64,000 nt of DNA from the NCBI RefSeq assembly GCF_000814845.2, contig NZ_CP010431.2, forward strand, positions 5,580,001-5,644,000. The letters are read 5' to 3'. A program made the translations under genes and the position numbers. This DNA is from Pandoraea sputorum. Lineage in GTDB: Bacteria > Pseudomonadota > Gammaproteobacteria > Burkholderiales > Burkholderiaceae. The number at the start of each line of letters is the position of its first letter. Positions within the stretch are counted from its first letter, which is position 1. Positions 37,913-45,783 of this stretch are shown here, one piece after another. Under the pieces are notes generated by a model that was not told where the DNA came from, did not search any database, and was given only the letters and a program-made list of their open reading frames with translations.

Positions 37913-39169
37913 TTACAGGTTGACCATCGTTTGCATCAACTGGTCTTCCGTCTTGATCGTCTGCGCGTTCGCCTGATAGTTGCGTTGCGCGGTGATCATG
38001 TGGACCAGTTCGGCCGTCAGGTCGACGTTCGACGCTTCGACAGCACCGGCCTGCAGCTTGCCGAGGTTCGTGCCGCCCGGCACGCCGACGATCGGAATGC
38101 CCGATGCGGCCGATTCCGACCAGAGGTTGTTACCCAGCGGGATCAGGCCGTTCACGTTATTGAAGTTCGCGAGCGCGACCTGGCCGAGCACCATCGATTG
38201 CGTGTTCGAGTACGTGCCGACGATGGTGCCGTCGGCGTTGAACGTGAAGCCCGTCAGACGACCCGACGAGTAACCGTCCTGCGTCAGCGTGTTCGGCGTG
38301 TAGCTGTTACCGAACTGCGTGGTGCCGGTCAGGTTCAGCGTGAGGTTGCCCTGCGCTGCGCCGTTGCCGTAGGTAATCGTCGGCAGCGTGATCGGGCCGG
38401 TCACGGCTGCGCCCGTCGAGTCCGTTTGCGAGACGAGGCTGCCCGACGAGTTGAACGTCAGCGTGCCGATCGGGCCGGCGCCGACTTGCGTCGTACCGTC
38501 GACCGAGGCGTACACGGTCCACGTGGCGTTGTTGGTCGTGGCGTCGACGCTCGTCTTCTTGAAGTACAGGTTGACGTCGTGCGAATTGCCCAGCGAATCG
38601 TAGACCTTGAGCGACGTGGCGTTGGTGTACGAGTTCGGGTCGGTGATCGAGAACGGCGTGGTGTTCACCGCGCTGCGCGAGTCGAGGTTGAACTGACCCG
38701 TGATCTTCTTGGTAGCCGTCGGGGCCAGGTCACCCGTCGGGATCTGCAGATCGACCGGCGAGACGCTGTTGATGATGCCGTTCGGGCCGGCCAGATAGCC
38801 GGTCAGGTGATCGCCGTTCGAATCGACGATGTAACCGTTCTTGTCGAGCGAGAACTGGCCGTTACGCGTGTAGGCGATGGTGCCGTTGTTCGACACGCGG
38901 AAGAAGCCGTTACCGGAGATCGCCAGATCGAGCTGACGGTTCGTGACCGTGATGTCGCCCTGCGTGAACTGCTGCGCGATGGCGGCCACACGCGTACCGA
39001 TACCGACGGTGTTGTTGCCTGCGCCGAACAGCGAGTTGGCGTAGATGTCGGCGAACTGCGCCTGACCCTGTTTGAAGCCGACGGTGGCCGCGTTGGCAAC
39101 GTTGTTGCCGATGACGTCCAGGTCCTTGGAGGCGGCGTTCAGGCCGCTCAATCCGGTCGAAAAGGCCAT
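37913..39169 (-). CDS. flgE: flagellar hook protein FlgE
   Basis: 418 residues. N-terminal FSTGLSGLNAASKDLDVIGNNVANAATVGFK with GQAQFADIYAN; C-terminal VEASNVDLTAELVHMITAQRNYQANAQTIKTEDQLMQTMVNL. The middle is the exposed hook domain. Assembled under the FlgD cap; its length is set by FliK. Confidence 0.96.
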   Translation of the reverse strand: MAFSTGLSGLNAASKDLDVIGNNVANAATVGFKQGQAQFADIYANSLFGAGNNTVGIGTRVAAIAQQFTQGDITVTNRQLDLAISGNGFFRVSNNGTIAYTRNGQFSLDKNGYIVDSNGDHLTGYLAGPNGIINSVSPVDLQIPTGDLAPTATKKITGQFNLDSRSAVNTTPFSITDPNSYTNATSLKVYDSLGNSHDVNLYFKKTSVDATTNNATWTVYASVDGTTQVGAGPIGTLTFNSSGSLVSQTDSTGAAVTGPITLPTITYGNGAAQGNLTLNLTGTTQFGNSYTPNTLTQDGYSSGRLTGFTFNADGTIVGTYSNTQSMVLGQVALANFNNVNGLIPLGNNLWSESAASGIPIVGVPGGTNLGKLQAGAVEASNVDLTAELVHMITAQRNYQANAQTIKTEDQLMQTMVNL

Positions 39170-39260
39170 GGTGTTACTCCTGAAATTCGGTTGTCGACGA
39201 CGGGTATCGCGACGAATACGGTTCGAAAAGAGTTAAGCGCTTACGAATCAGAGCTACGGA

Positions 39261-39992
39261 TCAGAGAATTTCGCGAACGTCGGAGAGCTTGATGTTCGAG
39301 CCCGTGCCCACGTTGAGCAGCGGCGAACCGGTCGTACTGGCGACAACGCTTTGCACCTGCGCGTACGAGAGCAGCGTCGGCGTCACGGCCTTGCCGTTGG
39401 CCGTGGCCGTCACGCTCAGCGTGTACTTGCCGTCTGCCACCGCGTTACCGGCGTCGTCCTTGGCGTCCCACGTCAGGGCCTGCACGCCGGCATCGAGCGC
39501 ACCCGCGTTGACGGTGCGGATCGTCTTGCCGGTGCTGTCCTTGATCTCGATCTTGACGGTGTCGGCATCGCTCGGCAGTTCGAAGCCGAACGGCGTGGCC
39601 GTCTTCGTGACGGTGCCGTCGTCTGCCTTGGTGCTGCCCACGCCGATGTTGGTGCCGGGAATCAGCACGCCCTTGCCGACCAGCGCTGCGGCCTGCAGGC
39701 TCTGCGTCGAGTTCAGTTGCGAGGTGACCGACGAGAGCGTGGTGTTCAGCTGCGTGATGCCCGAGACCGTGCTGATCTGCGCGAGCTGCGACGTGACCTG
39801 CGAGTTGTCCATCGGGTTGAGCGGATCCTGGTTGTTCATCTGAGCGACGAGCAACTTCAGGAAGCTGTTTTGCAGATCGTCCGCGCTACCGGCCGACGAC
39901 TTCGAGCTGGAACTGTTGTTGGCAGTGCCGTTGATCGAGTCGAGGAAGTTCTGCGAAAAATTCGCGGCGTTCGACGTATTGATGCTGGCCAT
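39261..39992 (-). CDS. flgD: hook-cap scaffolding protein FlgD
   Basis: 243 residues. N-terminal export region with DDLQNSFLKLLVAQMNNQDPLNPMDNSQVTSQLAQISTVSGI, diagnostic of FlgD; then Tudor-like/FlgD Ig domains with FGFELPSDADTVKIEIKDSTGKTIRTV. Removed once the hook is complete. Confidence 0.96.
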   Translation of the reverse strand: MASINTSNAANFSQNFLDSINGTANNSSSSKSSAGSADDLQNSFLKLLVAQMNNQDPLNPMDNSQVTSQLAQISTVSGITQLNTTLSSVTSQLNSTQSLQAAALVGKGVLIPGTNIGVGSTKADDGTVTKTATPFGFELPSDADTVKIEIKDSTGKTIRTVNAGALDAGVQALTWDAKDDAGNAVADGKYTLSVTATANGKAVTPTLLSYAQVQSVVASTTGSPLLNVGTGSNIKLSDVREIL

Positions 39993-40016
39993 TTCTTCTG
40001 GTCTCCGCGCGGCCCC

Positions 40017-40421
40017 TTACTGGCCGACCGTGAGGGTTTTGAGCATGAGTGTCTTGGCGGTGTTGAGCGCTTCGACGTTGGCTTGATACGAGCGGGAAGC
40101 GGAGATCATGTTGACCATCTCTTCCACCGGATTCACGTTGGGCATGGTGACGTAGCCCTGTGCATTCGCGGCCGGGTTCTTCGGGTCGTACACGGTCTTG
40201 AGCGGCGACGGGTCTTCCACCACACCCGCGACCTTCACGCCGCCGACATCGGTGCCCGTGACCGGATTGACCTGAAACACGACCTGCTTGGCGCGGTACG
40301 GCTGGCCGTCGGGGCCAGTCACCGATTCGGCGTTGGCCAGGTTGCTGGCCGTCACGTTCATGCGCTGCGATTGCGCAGTCATGGCCGAGCCGGCAACGTC
40401 GAAGATGCTCATGAGTGGCAT
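40017..40421 (-). CDS. flgC: proximal rod protein FlgC
   Basis: 134 residues. [32 protein letters not shown] and the end [36 protein letters not shown] are characteristic. Follows flgB by five bases. Confidence 0.96.
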   Translation of the reverse strand: MPLMSIFDVAGSAMTAQSQRMNVTASNLANAESVTGPDGQPYRAKQVVFQVNPVTGTDVGGVKVAGVVEDPSPLKTVYDPKNPAANAQGYVTMPNVNPVEEMVNMISASRSYQANVEALNTAKTLMLKTLTVGQ

Positions 40422-40426
40422 GGCGC

Positions 40427-40864
40427 TTACCCTTGACTGGTGATGGCGGCCAGCATCGTCTTGATCTGGCTGCTCAGGACTGTGAGGCCCGTCTGATAGT
40501 GCACGGCGTTGTCGGCGAAGTTCACACGCTCGGCATCGAGTTCGACGGTGTTGCCGTCGACGCTTTGCTGATACGGCACGCGGTAGAGCAGTTCCGGGCC
40601 GCCCATCGGCGGTGCCGTCGTCACACCGCGCCCGGCGATGTGGCGCGAGGACGTGCGCGAGAGCGACACGCTCGACTCGGTGGCGAGCTGCTGCTGCGCG
40701 CCGCGCTCGACGGCCTGACTCAACGCGTTATTGAAGTCGACGTCGCGCGACTTGTACCCCGGCGTGTCCGCGTTGGCGATATTCGACGAGATCACCTCCT
40801 GACGGTAGGCGCGCATAGCCAGCGCCTGCTGGGAGAATCGCAATGCCGCGTCCAGTTTGTCCAT
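40427..40864 (-). CDS. flgB: proximal rod protein FlgB
   Basis: 145 residues from the ATG at 40864: [44 protein letters not shown]. The frame is open further upstream, but homology starts here. First gene of the flgBCDEFGHIJ operon, divergent from flgA. Confidence 0.95.
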   Translation of the reverse strand: MDKLDAALRFSQQALAMRAYRQEVISSNIANADTPGYKSRDVDFNNALSQAVERGAQQQLATESSVSLSRTSSRHIAGRGVTTAPPMGGPELLYRVPYQQSVDGNTVELDAERVNFADNAVHYQTGLTVLSSQIKTMLAAITSQG

Positions 40865-41339
40865 GATCTCGTCTCGCCCGATGCTTGCCTTGATGCCAGG
40901 TACTTGGGTAATGCTCAAGAAACTTGCCCGTGCTGCGTCCGGGGCCTGCTCAGTCGTTTGCTGCGCCGACTGGCGACCATCGCGCAGTGCGCAGACGGGG
41001 TGTCCTGCCCGGTCCGGAAAAAATAGCGACCTTTTGGCATGCTTCGCATCGTATGCGTACCCCCTGGGATTCAATCGGAGGAATAGGAAGGAGATTGACC
41101 GCCATTTCGAGCCATGCCCCGTGACGCGACATCTCTAGAATGGCTTCCTGACGGCATCGGGCGGGGTTCGCCCCCCAGGCACAGGGACACTGCCCGGTGT
41201 CGTCGGCTTCGCAACGCGCGAGCCGCCTGAGTCGTTGTTCAGGCAGGTCGAAAGGGTTTCAGCGTCGTACGCCAACGGAATCGTGATGCATCGTCGTGAT
41301 GTATCGGTGCGCCGGGCGACGACCGCAAGGAGAGTGAGC
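40865..41339. other. divergent flgB/flgA regulatory region
   Basis: 475 bases without a supportable gene, although several frames stay open. It must carry early flagellar promoters in both directions. AAATAGCG at 41021-41028 matches the core of the enterobacterial FlhDC half-site, but no correctly spaced partner is visible. Confidence 0.45.
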
Positions 41340-42398
41340 ATGGCAGGCAAATTCGGCGACCCACTCGCCAATGCCCCGCGCACGCATGACGTGCAGCGGC
41401 CCGGCCAGCGCTCGTCCGCAAAAATGTCCCCGAACTTTCAGATACTTACGAGTGCACGACGTGGCCTGATGGCCGCGATGTTCGCGACGCTCGGCCTGGC
41501 CGGACTCGCGACGTCCGTGCAGGCTGCGACGATTGCGAACCCCGGCGTCGCCACCGACCCTGCCGCCCAGAACCTCGGCAATACGCTCGGACCCAGCGCG
41601 ATCGTCATCCCCGGCAACAATGCCGCCGCAGGCGGTGTCGCGTCGAACGTGCCCAATATGGTGCGTCCCGCGACCGCCACGGCGAATGCGTCCGCTTATA
41701 CCCAGCAGCCCCCGGTTGCGACGGCTGCGCCTGTGCAAACTCAGCCGCAACCTCAGGCATCCCAATTCCAGAACACGCAGGTGATCCGGCAGACGGCCGA
41801 GCGCTTCCTGCGTGAGCAGACCACCGGCTTGCCGGGCCAGGTCAACATCACCGTGGGCGAGTCGGTCTCGGACCGCATGCCTGCATGCGCGGCGCTTGAG
41901 CCGTTCCTGCCGCCGGGTGCGCGCCTTTGGGGCACGACCAGTGTGGGCGTGCGGTGTGCGGGGGAGCGTCCGTGGACGCTGTATCTGCAAGCGCGCGTGA
42001 GCATCAACGCGACGTATTTCGTCGCCGCACGTCAGATCAATCCCGGCGAGACCATCGGGCCGACGGATCTGTCGCCGCGTCAGGGCGATCTCACGTTGCT
42101 GCCGCGCACGGTCGCGACGGATGCCGGTCAGATCGTTGGCACGGTGGCCGTGAACCGCATTACCTCGGGGCTACCGATCCGCTCCGACCTGCTGCGCAGC
42201 GCGATTGCCGTCCAGCAGGGACAAACCGTGCGCGTGGTCTCGCGGGGTTCGGGTTTTGAAGTGAGCACGGAAGGTCAGGTGCTCTCACGAGCCAGCGCGG
42301 GCGATCCCGTGCAGGTCCGCACGCGTGCCGGACAAGTCGTCAGTGGCACCGTGAAGTCGGGAAAAAATGGCAACGTCGAAGTGGAAGTTGCGCTGTAA
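41340..42398 (+). CDS. flgA: P-ring assembly chaperone FlgA
   Basis: 352 residues, longer than usual because of a low-complexity Ala/Thr/Gln region (residues 60-140) between the signal peptide (LMAAMFATLGLAGLATSVQAA) and the SAF/FlgA domain. The C-terminal half has YFVAARQINPGETIGPTDLSPRQGDLTLLP, TSGLPIRSDLLR and QGQTVRVVSRGSGFEVSTEGQ. AAGGAGAG at 41327 sits 5 bases before this ATG; the frame's earlier start at 41235 lacks such support. A periplasmic chaperone for FlgI. Confidence 0.93.
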   Translation: MAGKFGDPLANAPRTHDVQRPGQRSSAKMSPNFQILTSARRGLMAAMFATLGLAGLATSVQAATIANPGVATDPAAQNLGNTLGPSAIVIPGNNAAAGGVASNVPNMVRPATATANASAYTQQPPVATAAPVQTQPQPQASQFQNTQVIRQTAERFLREQTTGLPGQVNITVGESVSDRMPACAALEPFLPPGARLWGTTSVGVRCAGERPWTLYLQARVSINATYFVAARQINPGETIGPTDLSPRQGDLTLLPRTVATDAGQIVGTVAVNRITSGLPIRSDLLRSAIAVQQGQTVRVVSRGSGFEVSTEGQVLSRASAGDPVQVRTRAGQVVSGTVKSGKNGNVEVEVAL

Positions 42399-42495
42399 GA
42401 AGTGAGAAGAAAGCACTAGAAGTAATCGCTCACTTACGTTAAGTATTCGCTGAAATCACCCGGGCACTTGAACTGGTAACAGGATGTTACTTGCC

Positions 42496-42522
42496 TAAAG
42501 TTATGGCGGATAATGCCGTTAC
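42496..42522 (+). promoter_or_regulatory. sigma-28 (FliA) promoter of flgMN
   Basis: TAAAGTTA-N11-GCCGTTAC: the -35 octamer is seven of eight to consensus and spacing is exact. It overlaps the apparent upstream extension of the flgM frame, which confirms the ATG at 42548. Confidence 0.85.
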
Positions 42523-42547
42523 ACAGGCAGGTTTCTGGGGAAAGCAC

Positions 42548-42883
42548 ATGAAAATCGAACCACCCGCCAATCCGCTGACTGGTGTCGGCGCGAGCAAGGC
42601 GACGACGGATCGGACGACGGCCGGCGCTGTGACTACCGACGCTGGCGCGGCACCTGCTGCGAGCGCTGGTGGCGCGAGCGTGAGCACGAGCGCCTTGTCG
42701 TCGGAGATGCGTGCCTTGCAGGAAGCGCTGGCAGCGACCGGCACCGCTGACATCGACGTTGCGAAGGTTGCGGCGATCAAGACGGCGATCGCTAACGGCC
42801 AGCTGGCTATTGATACCTCCAAGATTGCGGACGGTCTGATCTCGACCGCACGCGATTTGCTCTCTGCGCAATCGAAGTCATGA
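42548..42883 (+). CDS. flgM: anti-sigma-28 factor FlgM
   Basis: 111 residues. Short N-terminal MKIEPPANPL, Thr/Ala-rich disordered first half, and the FliA-binding C-terminal half: IDVAKVAAIKTAIANGQLAIDTSKIADGLISTARDLL, diagnostic of FlgM. Secreted through the completed hook, freeing FliA. Own sigma-28 promoter at 42496 closes the feedback loop. Overlaps flgN by four bases. Confidence 0.95.
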   Translation: MKIEPPANPLTGVGASKATTDRTTAGAVTTDAGAAPAASAGGASVSTSALSSEMRALQEALAATGTADIDVAKVAAIKTAIANGQLAIDTSKIADGLISTARDLLSAQSKS

Positions 42884-43338
42884 CCACCGACGCCCTGCTG
42901 AACGCCCTGACTGCTGAGACTGCCGCGATCGGCACGTTTTCGACATTGCTCGGGGAAGAACAGCAGGCATTGGTCAACGGCACGCTCGACGCGTTGCCGG
43001 ATCTGACTGAACGTAAGACACGCGCTGTCGCGGAGCTGTCCGCGCTCGGTCGTGAGCGCGATGCGCAGTTGAAAGCGTTGGGCTACTCGCCTGACGAAGC
43101 GGGCGCCACGGCAGCCGCAGCCGCCGACCCCAAGGTCGACGCAGCGTGGAAGGCCCTGCTTGCCGCCGCCGCCGAGGCCAAGCGCGCCAACGACACGAAC
43201 GGCCTGCTCATCAACACCCGCCTGACTTACACCCAGCAAGCCCTGAACGTCCTCTACGGCCCGGGCAACAACACCCCGCTCTACGGCCCCGACGGCCGCA
43301 CCACCCCGCGCTCAAGCGGGGGGAGTGTTACGGCTTAA
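42880..43338 (+). CDS. flgN: flagellar chaperone FlgN
   Basis: 152 residues, helical, FlgN family: LLNALTAETAAIGTFSTLLGEEQQALVNGTLDALPDLTERKTRAVAELSALGRER, and LTYTQQALNVLYGP near the end. Chaperone for FlgK and FlgL. A short Pro/Gly/Ser tail follows. Confidence 0.92.
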   Translation: MTTDALLNALTAETAAIGTFSTLLGEEQQALVNGTLDALPDLTERKTRAVAELSALGRERDAQLKALGYSPDEAGATAAAAADPKVDAAWKALLAAAAEAKRANDTNGLLINTRLTYTQQALNVLYGPGNNTPLYGPDGRTTPRSSGGSVTA

Positions 43339-43354
43339 CGCCGACTTATCGCCC

Positions 43355-43564
43355 TCAGGTCAGCGGCGGCATAGGCACGGCTTCGCCGCTCGCCTGCATA
43401 TCCGAAACGACATTTCTTACAGCCGCTTGGATTCGCCCGAGCGCGCGTTCGGGCGACACGTCCAGCCACGACATCGACGGAAACTCGGCGCAAAGTCCGA
43501 CGTGCTCACCATCGTCTGCCGACTACTTAATTTGGTACTGGTATCCATAACAGCAGTCCATCAT
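43355..43564 (-). pseudogene. HicB-like antitoxin remnant with in-frame TAG
   Basis: Read on the minus strand from ATG 43564: 13 codons (ending YQYQIK), then TAG at 43523-43525, then SADDGEHVGLCAEFPSMSWL, DVSPERALGRIQAAVRNVV, SDMQASGEAVPMPPLT and TGA. The DGEHVGLCAEFPS block is the hallmark of HicB-type partial RNase-H antitoxins. In relatives the position of TAG is usually Trp (codon TGG), so one G-to-A change explains it. The DNA-binding tail typical of full HicB and any HicA toxin are absent. It is read as a decayed gene. Confidence 0.65.
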
Positions 43565-43595
43565 TTCGATGTGTCTGAGACTGGGGCGAAGTCGT

Positions 43596-44270
43596 TCAAC
43601 ATTTCACGGCAATAAGCGGGCGTTCTTTTTTCACAAATGGGTCGATACCGGCAGCTTGGCTGGGTATGCGAACGCAATAGGTCCCGTGAGGTGACCGGAT
43701 TCTCTCAACTCTTGATCCATCTGGCCGCATCTCGCTAGAGACAGTCCCCGACACCCAACCTTTCCCGAGCGCCGACTCAAACGCCTGAGCGACGGAGTTT
43801 GTGATCACGTGACTTTTCCCCATCACTCTTTCGTCAGCGACGCTCGATTGATCTCTCACGGCACGTGTTGTCATATCCACTTCATTTTTGTTCTGCTGCG
43901 AGCGGACAGCGCTTTGGACTGACTGCCGCCAATCGCCTAACGGCGTTTCCTCTCGCTCCGGCACAACTGTCCGCTCAATCGCTGAAAGATTTGTTCGCGG
44001 ACGCCTAACCACCGTCGGTGCCTTCGAGGGCACATTCGCTGACTTCCTCCTCGCAAGGCGCGACTGTTCTGGTGATTGCAACGGCTTCGTATCGGATTCA
44101 ATCGAAAGATGAGGCACTTCGACGAAGGTGACGATAAGCGCCTGGGGCGGTACGCGCTTCGCTAAAGTACCTCCCCAGGATAAGAACCAGAGAAAAAGTG
44201 CGATATGCAATGCGGCAGATGTCGCCACACCGAACATCAGAAGACGTTGATCATGTCCGCGCTTAGACAT
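43596..44270 (-). CDS. TonB-like membrane-anchored protein in RiPP-like locus
   Basis: 224 residues. One N-terminal membrane span (LLMFGVATSAALHIALFLWFLSW) followed by VPPQALIVTFVEVP, the arrangement of TonB/TolA-type energy transducers. A charged, Arg/Ser/Pro-rich linker follows. The C-terminal domain (ALGKGWVSGTVSSEMRPDGSRVERIRSPHGTYCVRIP, last residue Cys) is not the standard TonB_C; two cysteines could form a disulfide. Last gene of the minus-strand set after the maturase and the 67-codon ORF. Function unknown; periplasmic export or anchoring of a modified peptide is speculation. Confidence 0.6.
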   Translation of the reverse strand: MSKRGHDQRLLMFGVATSAALHIALFLWFLSWGGTLAKRVPPQALIVTFVEVPHLSIESDTKPLQSPEQSRLARRKSANVPSKAPTVVRRPRTNLSAIERTVVPEREETPLGDWRQSVQSAVRSQQNKNEVDMTTRAVRDQSSVADERVMGKSHVITNSVAQAFESALGKGWVSGTVSSEMRPDGSRVERIRSPHGTYCVRIPSQAAGIDPFVKKERPLIAVKC

Positions 44271-44321
44271 CAGGTGAGAATCGCCGCCCCGGCGTCTATC
44301 GTCCGTCGAAAGGAATCGCGT

Positions 44322-44525
44322 TTATCTGGCGTCCTTGAAGTAATGATATGTGTGGACATTGCCGTTCCAGTGATACGAACACGCGGTTTCCCTATCGGCC
44401 TGATTTCGATAGCGATCCGGCATTGCCTGCCCGGGCTTGAATGAAGCTCGCGCGTCACCACCAAATGAATCCAATAACGCCTGATTCCATACGGGAGTCT
44501 CAGAATCCGAAGCTCTTGAATGCAT
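44322..44525 (-). CDS. candidate RiPP precursor peptide, 67 residues
   Basis: Starts 2 bases after the stop of the radical SAM/SPASM frame, with GAGAGG about 7 bases before the ATG, so translation is coupled. The first 50 residues are polar and leader-like. The C-terminal core SYHWNGNVHTYHYFKDAR is packed with Tyr, His, Trp and Phe. Known cyclophane (triceptide) maturases crosslink an aromatic residue to the residue two places later; Phe63-Lys64-Asp65 fits that pattern and others (Trp53, His52, Tyr60) are possible. Precursor role is inferred from position, size and composition; I cannot assign it to a named family. Confidence 0.6.
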   Translation of the reverse strand: MHSRASDSETPVWNQALLDSFGGDARASFKPGQAMPDRYRNQADRETACSYHWNGNVHTYHYFKDAR

Positions 44526-44527
44526 AC

Positions 44528-45088
44528 TTAGCCCTCTCTAATCGAGTGAATGGGAATAACTTTGGGGGGTTCTTTGGTTGCGGTCTGTTTGAAGGGAACC
44601 AGAGCAGGATCCAATCCGTCGGTCATGTGCCAAGGGTTCCGAGTTCCGGGAGCGATGGAGTGCTTCGCCAGCCGACCAGCAACATGTTCGTAAATCTCAA
44701 ACAGGCCGGGACAATAGAAGTCACGCGAATTTATGTTTCCCGTGAATTTGTAGGCTCTCGACATACATCCGCCGTGACATACGTGCTGCCATTTGCATTC
44801 GGCACATTGAGGGTCCACGGCTCTATTTCGGAATGTCGTCGAACGCTCATCGTTCACGATGTCAACAAGCGGCGCATCACCAATGTTCCCGAGCTTCGCA
44901 GCAGGGTTGCCGGACAATGACGCGCAGGGATAGACGTCCCCAATTGGGTCGACCGACAGGTTGAAGTCGGCACAATTCGACATCCCTATACAGTCCGCGG
45001 CCTTCCCATAGAGAATCGCCCGCGTCTTAACGACGAAATCATGCCCGTATACATAGCCGTCCTTGGCATCTATCCACTCGTCGTACAT
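44528..45088 (-). CDS. radical SAM/SPASM maturase, C-terminal part (SPASM domain)
   Basis: 186 residues continuing in the same frame as the N-terminal part, after an in-frame TGA at 45095-45097 and two sense codons. It carries the SPASM cluster ligands: Cys in DCIGMSNC, VYPC, and the CxxCx5CxxxC motif CAECKWQHVCHGGC, plus a late Cys. SPASM domains bind auxiliary iron-sulfur clusters in peptide-modifying radical SAM enzymes. Alone it could start at the ATG but there is no ribosome site; reinitiation after the TGA is conceivable. Confidence 0.75.
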   Translation of the reverse strand: MYDEWIDAKDGYVYGHDFVVKTRAILYGKAADCIGMSNCADFNLSVDPIGDVYPCASLSGNPAAKLGNIGDAPLVDIVNDERSTTFRNRAVDPQCAECKWQHVCHGGCMSRAYKFTGNINSRDFYCPGLFEIYEHVAGRLAKHSIAPGTRNPWHMTDGLDPALVPFKQTATKEPPKVIPIHSIREG

Positions 45089-45094
45089 GGAAAT

Positions 45095-45730
45095 TCAAGC
45101 GCGCGCGTATTCCTGAGGGGTGATGCTGAGTTCGTCGTAGTGGTCGCGCGCCGACCCTGACAAGGTCAATGGAATGACGTTAAACCCGAGATGGTTGTCC
45201 GATAGAAAACGCAAAATTTCTTGCGTCCGATCAATCGTGGCCCGACTGAGGACAATGCATACGCCGGGATTGAGGCCAACGGCCCTAAGGACCTGAATGG
45301 CTTTCCACGTTTTGGCAAACGATCCTGCACCTGAACGATAGACACGGAATCGGTCGTTGATCTCCTCGGGGCCGTCGAGAGAAAGGCTCACGTTGAACCC
45401 CTCTTTCGCGAAGAACTCTGCCCACCGGGAGTCGATAAGGGTGCCGTTCGTTTGAACGCTATTCGTAAAGCGGACACCGCTCGCGAATTCCGATTGGAAT
45501 GAAACGATGCTCTCGAAGAATTCCCTTCCTGCGACTAACGGCTCGCCGCCGTGCCAAATGAAATCGACTTCGTCGACGCTCTCATATTGCTTCGCCAACT
45601 CGAGCGTCTCTCGAATCGTGACTCCAAGAGTCTCCGCGGCCATGACAGGCTTGCGAACGTCGTCGTTATAGCAATACGTACACGCCAAGTTACAAATGTG
45701 TGTGGGCTTTACTACGTTAACCAGTCGCAT
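45095..45730 (-). CDS. radical SAM maturase, N-terminal part (TIM barrel)
   Basis: 211 residues from the ATG at 45730 (MRLVNVVKPTHICNLACTYC), the family's usual start; a further ATG at 45772 is in frame. CNLACTYCY holds the three cysteines of the SAM iron-sulfur cluster; VDFIWHGGEPLV and NSVQTNGTLID and SLSLDGPEEINDRFRVY match SPASM peptide maturases such as those making cyclophanes (XyeB, GrrM, FxsB types). The frame ends at TGA after TPQEYARA; the SPASM half follows in frame, so the two are one 400-codon gene interrupted by a stop at codon 212. Confidence 0.75.
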   Translation of the reverse strand: MRLVNVVKPTHICNLACTYCYNDDVRKPVMAAETLGVTIRETLELAKQYESVDEVDFIWHGGEPLVAGREFFESIVSFQSEFASGVRFTNSVQTNGTLIDSRWAEFFAKEGFNVSLSLDGPEEINDRFRVYRSGAGSFAKTWKAIQVLRAVGLNPGVCIVLSRATIDRTQEILRFLSDNHLGFNVIPLTLSGSARDHYDELSITPQEYARA

Positions 45731-45783
45731 ATCCCCCCCGGTGAAATACGTTGTACGCGGCCGCCTCGACATCGGGGGGATTT

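Noticed and set aside
41021..41028. FlhDC binding box in the flgB/flgA gap
   Set aside because: AAATAGCG matches the core, but no correctly spaced second half was found; kept only as a remark.
43325..43615. 96-codon plus-strand frame after flgN
   Set aside because: It is the reverse of the HicB-like remnant and has no coding character of its own.
44270..44464. 64-codon minus-strand frame overlapping the candidate precursor
   Set aside because: Different frame, no ribosome site, and the 67-codon frame is coupled to the maturase.
45095..45097. Selenocysteine reading of the TGA in the maturase gene
   Set aside because: No clear SECIS-type hairpin was visible just downstream, the position is between the two domains rather than in an active site, and no selenocysteine genes are seen in the window.
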